Assembly: GCA_946478995.1 (NCBI GenBank)
Contig: CAMLDK010000059.1
Coordinates: 1-5,792, forward strand
Length of the DNA stretch: 5,792 nt
Direction of reading: 5' to 3'
Source: an uncultured Candidatus Saccharibacteria bacterium
GTDB taxonomy: Bacteria > Patescibacteria > Saccharimonadia > Saccharimonadales > 2-12-FULL-41-12
In this document: positions 1 through 5,045 of the stretch, piece after piece
Numbering within the stretch: the first letter of the stretch is position 1
How the letters are laid out: each line of letters starts with the position of its first letter
The notes under the pieces: model-generated
What the model saw: the letters and a program-made list of their open reading frames with translations, nothing else
The model's database searches: none
Told to the model about the DNA's origin: nothing
Position numbers and translations under genes: made by a program

Positions 1-2
1 TA

Positions 3-932
3 AGCAGCGCCCGCAAATATAAGTACCCATTGCGTCAATCCAAACATCGCTTGGTAATAATTTCCCTTACGATTTTCTTCTTGGCGGTCGTCTCCTTCTT
101 CGCTTATAGCGTATTATCACTTTATAAATTTAAGTCAGAATCACCCTTTACTTACCAAGTCAGCAAGATCATACCTTTCCCGCTGGCTAGGATCGGGTCC
201 GATTTCGTTTCCTACGAGAGCTATCTTTTCGAGATAAATTGGTATAAACATTATTACGAGACTCAGCAGAACATAGATTTCAGCAGTGATTCGGGCAAGG
301 TTCAGCTCGAAGATTATCGTAAACGCGCCTCACAAAAGGTCATAAACGACGGATATGTTAAGAGGCTGGCGGAAGAAAGAAATATTTCCGTAACGGATAA
401 AGAAATTGACCAAGAAGTAGAAATCTATAAGTCGCAAAATCGTCTCGGCGCCAACGATGACCAGTTAAAGACCGTATTAAGCGATTATTACGGCTGGTCC
501 ATAGATGACTTCAGAAATACCCTTAAGCTGAAGCTGCTCACCCAGAAAGTCGTTGCCGACCTTGATACGGAAACCCGGCAAAAGGCAGAAGATGCCCTGG
601 CCCAGCTAAAGTCCGGACAAGACTTCTCCAAGCTCGCGAAAGCAGTTTCCGAAGATCCTTCTACCAGTAAAAACGGAGGAGAAATACCAAGTTTGGTCAA
701 TCAGGATAATATAGATATTTCACCTGGCACCGTAAACGCCTTATTTAGCCTGAAGCCCGGCGAGATATCAGATATTATAAATGTCGGCTACGGGCTTGAA
801 ATAGTAAAGAACCTGGAAGAAGTAGACGGGAAAGTAAAAGCAGCTCACATCATCTTTAACTTCAAGAATATCGACGAATATCTAGGCGAAATAAAAGACC
901 GGGTCGAGACCAGAACTTACGTAACATTTTGA
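3..932 (+). CDS. Membrane-anchored SurA/PrsA-like foldase with parvulin-type (PPIC) domain, 5' end outside window
   Basis: Probable extracytoplasmic peptidyl-prolyl isomerase/chaperone for secreted proteins. The frame is open to the left edge. A TTG at 30 could be a start, but it has no ribosome binding site, and the codons before it encode a basic stretch (ARKYKYPLRQSKHRLV) that looks like a continuous cytoplasmic tail, so I infer the true start lies upstream. Numbering from the TTG: one transmembrane helix at about 8-31; a helical SurA-N-like region at about 45-175 (including DYYGWSIDDFR); and a parvulin-like block at about 176-265 with GQDFSKLAKAVSEDPSTSKNGGE (shown here as GQDFSKLAKAVSEDPS at 196-211, then NGGE) and LKPGEISDIINVGYG. 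The usual opening strand with its catalytic His (HIL) is missing before this block. A similar AHIIF segment appears instead at 272-276, near the C terminus, and the second His of the usual GYH motif is Leu256. Isomerase activity is therefore doubtful; a chaperone role is an alternative. It ends 2 bp from the convergent pabB. Confidence 0.8.
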   Translation, partial: SSARKYKYPLRQSKHRLVIISLTIFFLAVVSFFAYSVLSLYKFKSESPFTYQVSKIIPFPLARIGSDFVSYESYLFEINWYKHYYETQQNIDFSSDSGKVQLEDYRKRASQKVINDGYVKRLAEERNISVTDKEIDQEVEIYKSQNRLGANDDQLKTVLSDYYGWSIDDFRNTLKLKLLTQKVVADLDTETRQKAEDALAQLKSGQDFSKLAKAVSEDPSTSKNGGEIPSLVNQDNIDISPGTVNALFSLKPGEISDIINVGYGLEIVKNLEEVDGKVKAAHIIFNFKNIDEYLGEIKDRVETRTYVTF

Positions 933-943
933 TTTTAATCAAA
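928..943. repeat. AT-rich inverted repeat spanning both convergent stop codons
   Basis: Two perfect 7-bp arms, TTTGATT at 928-934 and AATCAAA at 937-943, flank a 2-base centre. The dyad covers the TGA of the foldase gene (930-932) and the TAA of pabB (935-937 on minus). It might act as a weak bidirectional end signal, but it has little GC and no U-tract, so this is only a possibility. Confidence 0.3.
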
Positions 944-2170
944 GACTTCAATTACTGAAGACGCTTTGTCCAGCGTCTCCTTATATTCGCCGCGGTAGTT
1001 TGAATCAAAGACAATACCGCCTCCTACAGGCAGCGATAAGGAACTGCCTTTCTTTACCAGGGTCCGGATAAGTATGCTGGCTTCAAGATTGTCTTGAGGG
1101 TCAAGGGTGAATAAAGATCCGGTATATGGGCCTCTAGGGTATTCCTCCAGCCCATCTATTATTTCAAGTGCTCGTTTTTTCGGGCAGCCGGTGATAGAGC
1201 CGCCTGGGAAAATACTTATCAATGCCTGGATCGGTGATACTGACTGGTCCAATTCTCCCGTTATATGAGAATATGTATGGATAACTTTTCTAAGCCGCGC
1301 AGTGTTTTTACGCGACTCGATTTTTACCGAGCGTGGTTTGCAAATAATACTTAAGTCATTCCTCAGCAGGTCGCTTATCATATTCAGTTCAGCTTGTTCC
1401 TTCTTATCATTCATCAGGTCATTTTCTATCTGTTCGGTACTAATATCTTTGCTTCTGGCCTTGGTGCCTTTGATAGGGAACGTCTCAATTCGGCCGTTCT
1501 CAATATTTATAAATGTTTCCGGAGAAAGGCTGATAAGCTCAAAATCATTCGCCTGGAAAAGCCCGGCCATTGATGCCTGGTTGATTTTTTGGGCCTGCAG
1601 GAAAATATCTTTCGGATCAGACTCACAAACAGCAGATAAAGGATAAGTCAGGTTCATCTGATATATATCGCCTGATTTTATATATTTTTTTACTGTCTCG
1701 AATTTGGCCTTATAAGTATTTATATCCCACTCGGGGCGGAAAGGCCCGTCCAGCTTGAGGTGTTTTTTTGTCCTCGGAGATTTTTTTATAAGATTTTCTA
1801 TGTTTTTGAGGAAATTTTCACTTTTATATCTTACGATTGTCTTATCGTTTTCTTCCTCTACCCAATTTTCAAAAGAATAAAGTTGAACCAGCGGGAAATC
1901 ACTTCGTTTTTTGGGATTTAGCCGATGAGTATAAAGCCCGAGCTCATAGCTAAAAAAGCCTATGACAAGATGGCTTTTTCGCTGGCTTTCAAGACAGAAG
2001 TCCTCTATTTTCCGGATGTTTATATCATTCCAGCCCATAGTTAGCGAAGTGTCCGGTTCGAACCCCAGCTTTGGACGTCTGCCCGAAAACAGGCAGAGTT
2101 TTTTGTTCTCTTCGCATTTTTCAACCAGATCATTGATTCTGGCTCCGCGGCCTAAAATATAAGACTCCAT
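935..2170 (-). CDS. pabB: Aminodeoxychorismate synthase component I (PabB), 411 aa
   Basis: Chorismate-utilising enzyme that converts chorismate plus ammonia (normally delivered by the glutaminase PabA) to 4-amino-4-deoxychorismate, the precursor of p-aminobenzoate for folate; cytoplasmic. Residues about 1-140 resemble the N-terminal domain of the family (GFFSYELG at 71-78). The chorismate-binding domain fills about 150-410: GDIYQMNLT 167-175, SLSPETF 214-220, PIKGT 232-236, MISDLLRNDL 264-273, PGGSITGCPKKRALEII 322-338, and GGGIVFDSNYRGEYKETLDKA at about 383-403. Lys234 in PIKGT matches the catalytic lysine of PabB (Lys274 in E. coli); anthranilate synthase TrpE has PIAGT there, so I call PabB over TrpE. 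The length is slightly below the 453 residues of E. coli PabB, and all key motifs are present. The start is the ATG at 2170; it has no Shine-Dalgarno. No pabA or pabC is in the window. It stands alone on the minus strand, convergent with the foldase and divergent from the DUF4396 gene. Confidence 0.93.
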   Translation of the reverse strand: MESYILGRGARINDLVEKCEENKKLCLFSGRRPKLGFEPDTSLTMGWNDINIRKIEDFCLESQRKSHLVIGFFSYELGLYTHRLNPKKRSDFPLVQLYSFENWVEEENDKTIVRYKSENFLKNIENLIKKSPRTKKHLKLDGPFRPEWDINTYKAKFETVKKYIKSGDIYQMNLTYPLSAVCESDPKDIFLQAQKINQASMAGLFQANDFELISLSPETFINIENGRIETFPIKGTKARSKDISTEQIENDLMNDKKEQAELNMISDLLRNDLSIICKPRSVKIESRKNTARLRKVIHTYSHITGELDQSVSPIQALISIFPGGSITGCPKKRALEIIDGLEEYPRGPYTGSLFTLDPQDNLEASILIRTLVKKGSSLSLPVGGGIVFDSNYRGEYKETLDKASSVIEVFD

Positions 2171-2200
2171 TATACATATTCTAATTCACCATAATATAAT
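2171..2200 (+). promoter_or_regulatory. Promoter of the DUF4396 gene, predicted leaderless
   Basis: A perfect -10 hexamer TATAAT lies at 2195-2200, with TATACA (4 of 6 matches to TTGACA) at 2171-2176 and an 18-bp spacer. Standard spacing puts transcription start at about 2207, one base from the ATG at 2208, so the mRNA would have essentially no leader. No Shine-Dalgarno is present. Confidence 0.6.
2178..2198 (-). promoter_or_regulatory. Candidate pabB promoter -10 elements
   Basis: On the minus strand two -10-like choices exist. TATATT/TATTAT at 2198-2191 would give a leader of about 15 bases and sits exactly opposite the TATAAT of the divergent gene. TAGAAT at 2183-2178 (5 of 6) would place the start at about 2171, next to the pabB ATG. 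No convincing -35 was found for either, so the choice is open. Confidence 0.35.
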
Positions 2201-2207
2201 TAGCAGT

Positions 2208-2675
2208 ATGGGTTTTTTAAATAGTACTGCCGCCAGCGCCACCATGCATTGTCTGACCGGGTGTGCGATCGGGGAGATTACCGGGCTGATAATCGGCGAA
2301 ATCCTTGGTTTGGGTGCCGCTGTGACGATAATCTTAGCCATCACATTAGCATTCATATTCGGGTATTCTCTCTCGCTCCTGCCACTGCTCAAGGCTGGGG
2401 TAGCGCTTAAGGCTGCCTTGGCGCTTGTTCTTGCCGCCGACACACTCTCCATAGCTGTTATGGAGCTGGTAGACAACACGGTTGTAGCTGTCATACCTGG
2501 CGCCATGGAGGCAGGTATAGTAAACCCGGTTTTCTGGCTTAGTATGTCGCTTGCCTTAACCGCGGCGTTTTTTGCCGCTTATCCTGTAAATAAGTTTCTT
2601 TTGAGCAGAGGCAAGGGGCATGCGCTGGTTCATAAGTATCACGAGGGAGGGGGCCATACTGACCATGAACACTAA
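2208..2675 (+). CDS. DUF4396-type polytopic membrane protein with His-rich C-terminal tail, 155 aa
   Basis: Integral membrane protein of unknown biochemical function that I recognise as DUF4396. Family-like motifs are MHCLTGCAIGEITG at 13-26 (His14, Cys15, Cys19), LAFIFGYSLSLLPLLKAG at 47-64, AADTLSIAVMELVDN at 76-90, IPGAMEAG at 96-103 and YPVNKFLLSRGKGHALVH at 125-142. I see about four hydrophobic helices (roughly 22-38, 39-62, 64-86 and 108-128). The tail HKYHEGGGHTDHEH carries five histidines plus acidic residues, and with the conserved His/Cys/Asp residues it suggests metal handling; this is inference. The ATG at 2208 follows a strong -10 by only 7 bases. The last codons overlap the start of the next small gene, implying co-translation. 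The protein is complete and near the size I would expect for the domain alone. Confidence 0.85.
   Translation: MGFLNSTAASATMHCLTGCAIGEITGLIIGEILGLGAAVTIILAITLAFIFGYSLSLLPLLKAGVALKAALALVLAADTLSIAVMELVDNTVVAVIPGAMEAGIVNPVFWLSMSLALTAAFFAAYPVNKFLLSRGKGHALVHKYHEGGGHTDHEH
2645..2653 (+). promoter_or_regulatory. Purine-rich Shine-Dalgarno-like stretch inside the DUF4396 gene
   Basis: GGGAGGGGG lies 11 bases before the ATG at 2665. It also encodes part of the EGGG stretch of the DUF4396 tail, so it may be coding constraint and not a ribosome site. Its position supports the internal ATG at 2665 over the earlier in-frame ATG at 2620. Confidence 0.4.
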
Positions 2676-2805
2676 GCTTCTGCTGACGGCAATAATCAGT
2701 TTTATATTAGGCGCGTTGCTTGTATCTATTGCCGCTACGACATTTGAAAAGGACCGTCTGCAGAATTCCGAAACCAGCATCAACCAGACAGAATCCTCAG
2801 AATAA
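2665..2805 (+). CDS. Small single-helix membrane protein, 46 aa
   Basis: Not assignable to a characterised family. From the ATG at 2665 it reads MNTKLLLTAIISFILGALLV and so on: a short N terminus with one Lys, a hydrophobic helix at about 5-24, then SIAATTFEK and a polar, acidic Ser/Asn/Gln/Glu-rich tail. The topology fits a single-pass anchor or an uncleaved signal peptide with a short outward tail. The start overlaps the end of the DUF4396 gene by 11 bases, so the two are probably co-translated, and a partner or accessory role is a reasonable guess. An earlier in-frame ATG at 2620 would add MRWFISITREGAILT, but it is embedded deep in DUF4396 and lacks a ribosome site. The N terminus loosely recalls the anchor segment of some DUF305 proteins, yet no DUF305 domain follows in any frame before the next promoter. 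Confidence 0.6.
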   Translation: MNTKLLLTAIISFILGALLVSIAATTFEKDRLQNSETSINQTESSE

Positions 2806-2824
2806 TCATATTATTAGCCGGCTC

Positions 2825-2853
2825 TCAACATTTATTGCAGGGAGTGTTATAAT
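2825..2853 (+). promoter_or_regulatory. Extended -10 promoter of the M23/FG-GAP gene
   Basis: TGTTATAAT at 2845-2853 is a consensus extended -10 (TGnTATAAT). TCAACA at 2825-2830 matches TTGACA at 4 of 6 positions with a 17-bp spacer. Transcription would begin near 2860, leaving a leader of about 20 bases before the ATG at 2881. The leader is A-rich and has no clear Shine-Dalgarno. Confidence 0.7.
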
Positions 2854-2880
2854 ATAAATGCTTAAGTAAGCAAAACAAAA

Positions 2881-4365
2881 ATGCAAAAACAAAAAAAGTT
2901 CCTGCCGGTCTTATTTGCGCTGCTGCTAACCTCTTCCTTAGTAGGCGATATTTTTATTTCTGCCGACAAAGCAAGTGCGGCCAGAGCGATTACCTTTCCC
3001 GTTATAGGAAAAGCCAGCTTTAGGGATGATTATAATGCGCCGCGAGACGGCGGTGCCCGGACGCATCATGCTATAGATATAATTGCTAAAAAAGGCGCCC
3101 CCCTTGTCTCGGTTATAAACGGGACAATTACCGATGTGCAATATCCACAGCCCAGCTGGGGCTACAGCGTAACCGTAAGGGATAGCAGCGGTTATAGCTA
3201 CAGCTATCTGCACATGAATGACGACAAGCCGGGAACAAATGACGGCAAAGGCGGGCCTATGAATGCATACGCTCCTTATGTAAAGGAAGGAAACCGGGTC
3301 ACAAAAGGACAGCTTATAGGGAGAGTAGGGGATTCTGGAAATGCTAACGGCATTTCCCACTTGCATTTCGAAATGCGCAACCCTAGCAATGAGAGGATAA
3401 ATCCACACACTTCTTTAGTACGGGCCAAGCGTATATCCAAACCGGTCATACCCCCTGCCTATGCCAACGAGCTTTTACCATACGGCACCACCTTTAAGGG
3501 CGGAGTAAATGTAGCAATGGGCAATTTCGATGGCGACCCGGCTTCGGAACTGATAACCGGTATGGGTAAAGGCGGAGCACCGCATGTCAAAGTTTATGAT
3601 ACAACTAATGCGCGCATCGCTAGTTTCTACGCTTATGACCCAGCTTTCAAAGGGGGCGTAGATGTAGCCGCCGGCGACGTTGATGGCGATGGAACTAACG
3701 AAATAATTACCGGCGCAGGTCCGGGAGGCGGGCCGCATGTCAAAGTATTTGATACGGACGGCAGTGCGATAGGCGGTTTCTTTGCCTATGACTCTAAAGG
3801 GCGGACTGGTATCAAGGTAACCGCCGGCGACGTCGACGGCGATGGAACGGACGAAATAATTACAAGCTTGCAGGCTGGGAAAGGACCTTTGATAAAGATA
3901 TTCAAACTAACCGGCGGTACCGGAGTCCTTATAAACAGTTTTGAAGCTTATACCTCAGCTTTCAGGGGCGGTGTTGATGTAGCCGCTGGCGATGTGGTAG
4001 GTTCCACAGATGAAGAGGTTGTTACTTCACCTCTGTCAGCCGGAGGTCCGCACGTAAAGGTCTTCGATTTGAATGGCGCTACTCTTGGCAGTTTCTTTGC
4101 CTATGACTCTAAGAGCCGCAACGGAGTCAGGGTAAGTGTCGGCAATATCGAAGTAAGCTCTCCTAAATCAGAGATCTTAACCATGCCTGCTTCTTTGGCT
4201 AGTCCTATAATGAAAATGTTCGATGTTAATGGAGCCGTGCTTTCGTCGAGGAGCTATTTAGAAAGATGGTGGACAGGTTTTTATGACGTAGCCGCCGGGC
4301 ACGATACTAGTAGGTTCGGAACGGGTACAAACCGGCGGGTATCCATACAAGTCGGAACAGAATAA
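2881..4365 (+). CDS. Secreted M23 (LytM-type) metallopeptidase with C-terminal FG-GAP repeats, 494 aa
   Basis: Likely an exported peptidoglycan endopeptidase that cuts peptide cross-bridges, carrying a propeller-like binding or stalk region. A Sec-type signal peptide covers about 1-33 (KQKK, hydrophobic core FLPVLFALLLTSSLVG, ASA near the cleavage site). The M23 domain covers about 37-180. The Zn ligands are present as His62 and Asp66 (HHAID) and His162 (SHLHFE), with probable catalytic His111 (YLHM) and His160, so the site looks intact. Repeats fill about 201-460, each near 51 residues, with the pattern AF[KR]GGVDVAAGDVDGDG...EIITG...GGPHVKVFD...FFAYD; a partial sixth follows. Asp-rich Ca-binding-type loops are good in repeats 1-3 (from Asn215, Asp266 and Asp317) and eroded in repeats 4-5. 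It has its own promoter and is convergent with tRNA-Asp. The repeats may bind the cell surface, the host or glycans; this is inference. Confidence 0.9.
   Translation: MQKQKKFLPVLFALLLTSSLVGDIFISADKASAARAITFPVIGKASFRDDYNAPRDGGARTHHAIDIIAKKGAPLVSVINGTITDVQYPQPSWGYSVTVRDSSGYSYSYLHMNDDKPGTNDGKGGPMNAYAPYVKEGNRVTKGQLIGRVGDSGNANGISHLHFEMRNPSNERINPHTSLVRAKRISKPVIPPAYANELLPYGTTFKGGVNVAMGNFDGDPASELITGMGKGGAPHVKVYDTTNARIASFYAYDPAFKGGVDVAAGDVDGDGTNEIITGAGPGGGPHVKVFDTDGSAIGGFFAYDSKGRTGIKVTAGDVDGDGTDEIITSLQAGKGPLIKIFKLTGGTGVLINSFEAYTSAFRGGVDVAAGDVVGSTDEEVVTSPLSAGGPHVKVFDLNGATLGSFFAYDSKSRNGVRVSVGNIEVSSPKSEILTMPASLASPIMKMFDVNGAVLSSRSYLERWWTGFYDVAAGHDTSRFGTGTNRRVSIQVGTE
3481..4260 (+). repeat. Tandem FG-GAP coding repeats with a 315-bp two-blade super-repeat
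   Basis: About five units of 51-54 codons. Blades 2 and 4 share AF[KR]GGVDVAAGDV, and blades 3 and 5 share FFAYDSK.R.G, in an alternating A-B-A-B pattern offset by exactly 315 bases (3637-3951 against 3952-4266). A 22-base identity links 3776-3797 and 4091-4112. A 41-base stretch at 3670-3710 matches 3823-3863 at 37 positions (offset 153). Confidence 0.8.
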
Positions 4366-4376
4366 TTTCAATTCAC

Positions 4377-4455
4377 TGGCGGGCCCGACCGGATTTGAAC
4401 CGGCGATCTCCTCCGTGACAGGGAGGCGTGTTAGGCCAAGCTACACCACGAGCCC
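4377..4455 (-). tRNA. tRNA-Asp (anticodon GTC)
   Basis: The minus strand folds as a full cloverleaf of 79 nt including an encoded CCA (4379-4377). Acceptor GGGCTCG pairs with CGGGCCC (one T-G pair). The D stem is GTGT/ACAC, the anticodon stem is CCTCC/GGAGG around loop CTGTCAC, and the T arm has loop TTCAAAT. Anticodon GTC reads Asp codons GAC/GAT. The discriminator base is G, the usual Asp identity base. Its 3' end is 11 bp from the stop of the convergent M23 gene, and no separate terminator is visible there. Confidence 0.95.
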
Positions 4456-4464
4456 TCGTCAAAG

Positions 4465-4483
4465 TACGATAAGCGATATCGTA
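4465..4483. repeat. Inverted repeat upstream of tRNA-Asp
   Basis: TACGAT at 4465-4470 and ATCGTA at 4478-4483 form 6-bp arms with a 7-base centre, and the right part contains the perfect palindrome CGATATCG (4474-4481). It lies 10 bp before the tRNA-Asp 5' end. A weak minus-strand -10-like TATCGT (4471-4466) falls in the left arm. It may be part of the tRNA promoter, an operator, or chance. Confidence 0.35.
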
Positions 4484-4532
4484 AAAGACAGATTGAAATA
4501 TAGCAGTTTCAGAGGTAAAAGGCAATAAAAGT

Positions 4533-4541
4533 TGGTATAAT
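4533..4541 (+). promoter_or_regulatory. Extended -10 promoter of tRNA-Thr
   Basis: TGGTATAAT is a perfect extended -10. Its end is 17 bases before the tRNA 5' end, giving a predicted leader of about 11 bases to be removed by RNase P. I see no clear -35, which is tolerable for the extended -10 class. Confidence 0.65.
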
Positions 4542-4558
4542 CTTTTCTTGTCAGTCAT

Positions 4559-4635
4559 GCCGATGTAGCTCAGCTGGCTAGAGCGCCGCTTTCGTAAAGC
4601 GGAGGTCGGGAGTTCGAGTCTCCCCGTCGGCTCCA
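4559..4635 (+). tRNA. tRNA-Thr (anticodon CGT)
   Basis: A full cloverleaf of 77 nt with encoded CCA at 4633-4635. Acceptor GCCGATG pairs with CGTCGGC (one T-G pair), the anticodon stem is CCGCT/AGCGG around loop TTCGTAA, the D arm contains AGCTCAGCTGGCTAGAGC, and the T loop is TTCGAGT. Anticodon CGT reads the Thr codon ACG. The discriminator base is T. Transcribed away from tRNA-Asp; the divergent spacer is 103 bp. Confidence 0.95.
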
Positions 4636-4643
4636 TTTCATTT

Positions 4644-4671
4644 TTGAACGTGTATGATAAGGCCGTATAAT
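4644..4671 (+). promoter_or_regulatory. Promoter of the 118-aa gene, nearly leaderless
   Basis: TTGAAC (4644-4649) and TATAAT (4666-4671) are separated by 16 bp. The predicted start is about 4678, 3 bases before the ATG at 4681. AGGA at 4672-4675 would be a Shine-Dalgarno at good spacing only for transcripts that begin farther upstream, such as read-through from tRNA-Thr. Confidence 0.6.
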
Positions 4672-4680
4672 AGGACATAA

Positions 4681-5037
4681 ATGACACCATCTCCAAAATC
4701 ATTTTTTCATGACCGTTTAATTTTGCTTATTTTATCGATCAACACTTTTCTGGCTCTTGCATTGATAATCACGGCGCTCTTGTCTATAAATGACAGCGAT
4801 GCCGGCTATATCAAGGAATTCAGGTCCGACCTGGGTCTGGACGGCTACAAAGCCGGCGGCGTGATAGATATAGTGGCTTTCGCGGTCTTTTCAGCGATCC
4901 TATATATTTTCCAGTTGCTGGCAGCTACGAAGATCTATCATATAAGAAGGCATTTATCCCTGATTATCTTACTTCTTACCCTGATCATCTATATTTTCTC
5001 CCTGATGGTAATAAATGCTCTACTAGGTCTGGTTTAA
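4681..5037 (+). CDS. Small three-helix membrane protein, 118 aa, unknown function
   Basis: No characterised family is recognised with certainty. The protein has a short N terminus with SFFHDR at 7-12, hydrophobic helices at about 13-36, 62-84 and 92-116, and a polar loop at about 37-60 (YIKEFRSDLGLDGYKAGG). The segment between helices 2 and 3 is basic (KIYHIRRH), which under the positive-inside rule puts it in the cytoplasm and the polar loop outside. I recall similar small proteins in Saccharibacteria, but cannot verify this here. The stop is 8 bases before the TTG of the glycosyltransferase, so the two are almost certainly one operon and the product may assist or regulate the membrane glycosyltransferase (inference). 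The start ATG follows a strong promoter by 9 bases. Confidence 0.75.
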   Translation: MTPSPKSFFHDRLILLILSINTFLALALIITALLSINDSDAGYIKEFRSDLGLDGYKAGGVIDIVAFAVFSAILYIFQLLAATKIYHIRRHLSLIILLLTLIIYIFSLMVINALLGLV

Positions 5038-5040
5038 GGT
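5036..5040 (+). promoter_or_regulatory. Shine-Dalgarno supporting the TTG start of the glycosyltransferase
   Basis: AAGGT, overlapping the upstream stop codon, is 5 bases before the TTG at 5046. No in-frame ATG occurs until the codon at about 5208, which would remove the first membrane segment, so the TTG is preferred. Confidence 0.5.
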
Positions 5041-5045
5041 AAAAG

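Noticed and set aside
1302..1646. A 114-codon plus-strand open frame inside pabB
   Set aside because: PabB on the minus strand is complete with all catalytic motifs here; the plus frame is its shadow.
935..2170. Anthranilate synthase component I (trpE) as the identity of the minus-strand gene
   Set aside because: The active-site motif is PIKGT with lysine, diagnostic of PabB; TrpE has alanine at that position.
2186..2506. A 106-codon minus-strand open frame opposite DUF4396
   Set aside because: The plus-strand frame carries family motifs; the minus frame is a shadow with Ala/Ser/Ile-rich sequence and no ribosome site.
2801..2815. AATAAT CAT ATTATT hairpin after the 46-residue gene as a terminator
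   Set aside because: The stem has only A-T pairs, the loop is 3 bases and no U-tract follows; too unstable to call a terminator.
2938..3738. Two long minus-strand open frames opposite the M23/FG-GAP gene
   Set aside because: They are complements of a gene whose plus frame has intact catalytic motifs and repeats; they have no promoter, no recognisable motif, and composition explained by the opposite strand.
4373..4702. A 109-codon minus-strand open frame across the two tRNA genes
   Set aside because: It includes tRNA-derived translation of the GRLELPTSALRKRRSSQLSY type, a well-known spurious peptide from reading through tRNA genes; both tRNAs have complete cloverleafs.
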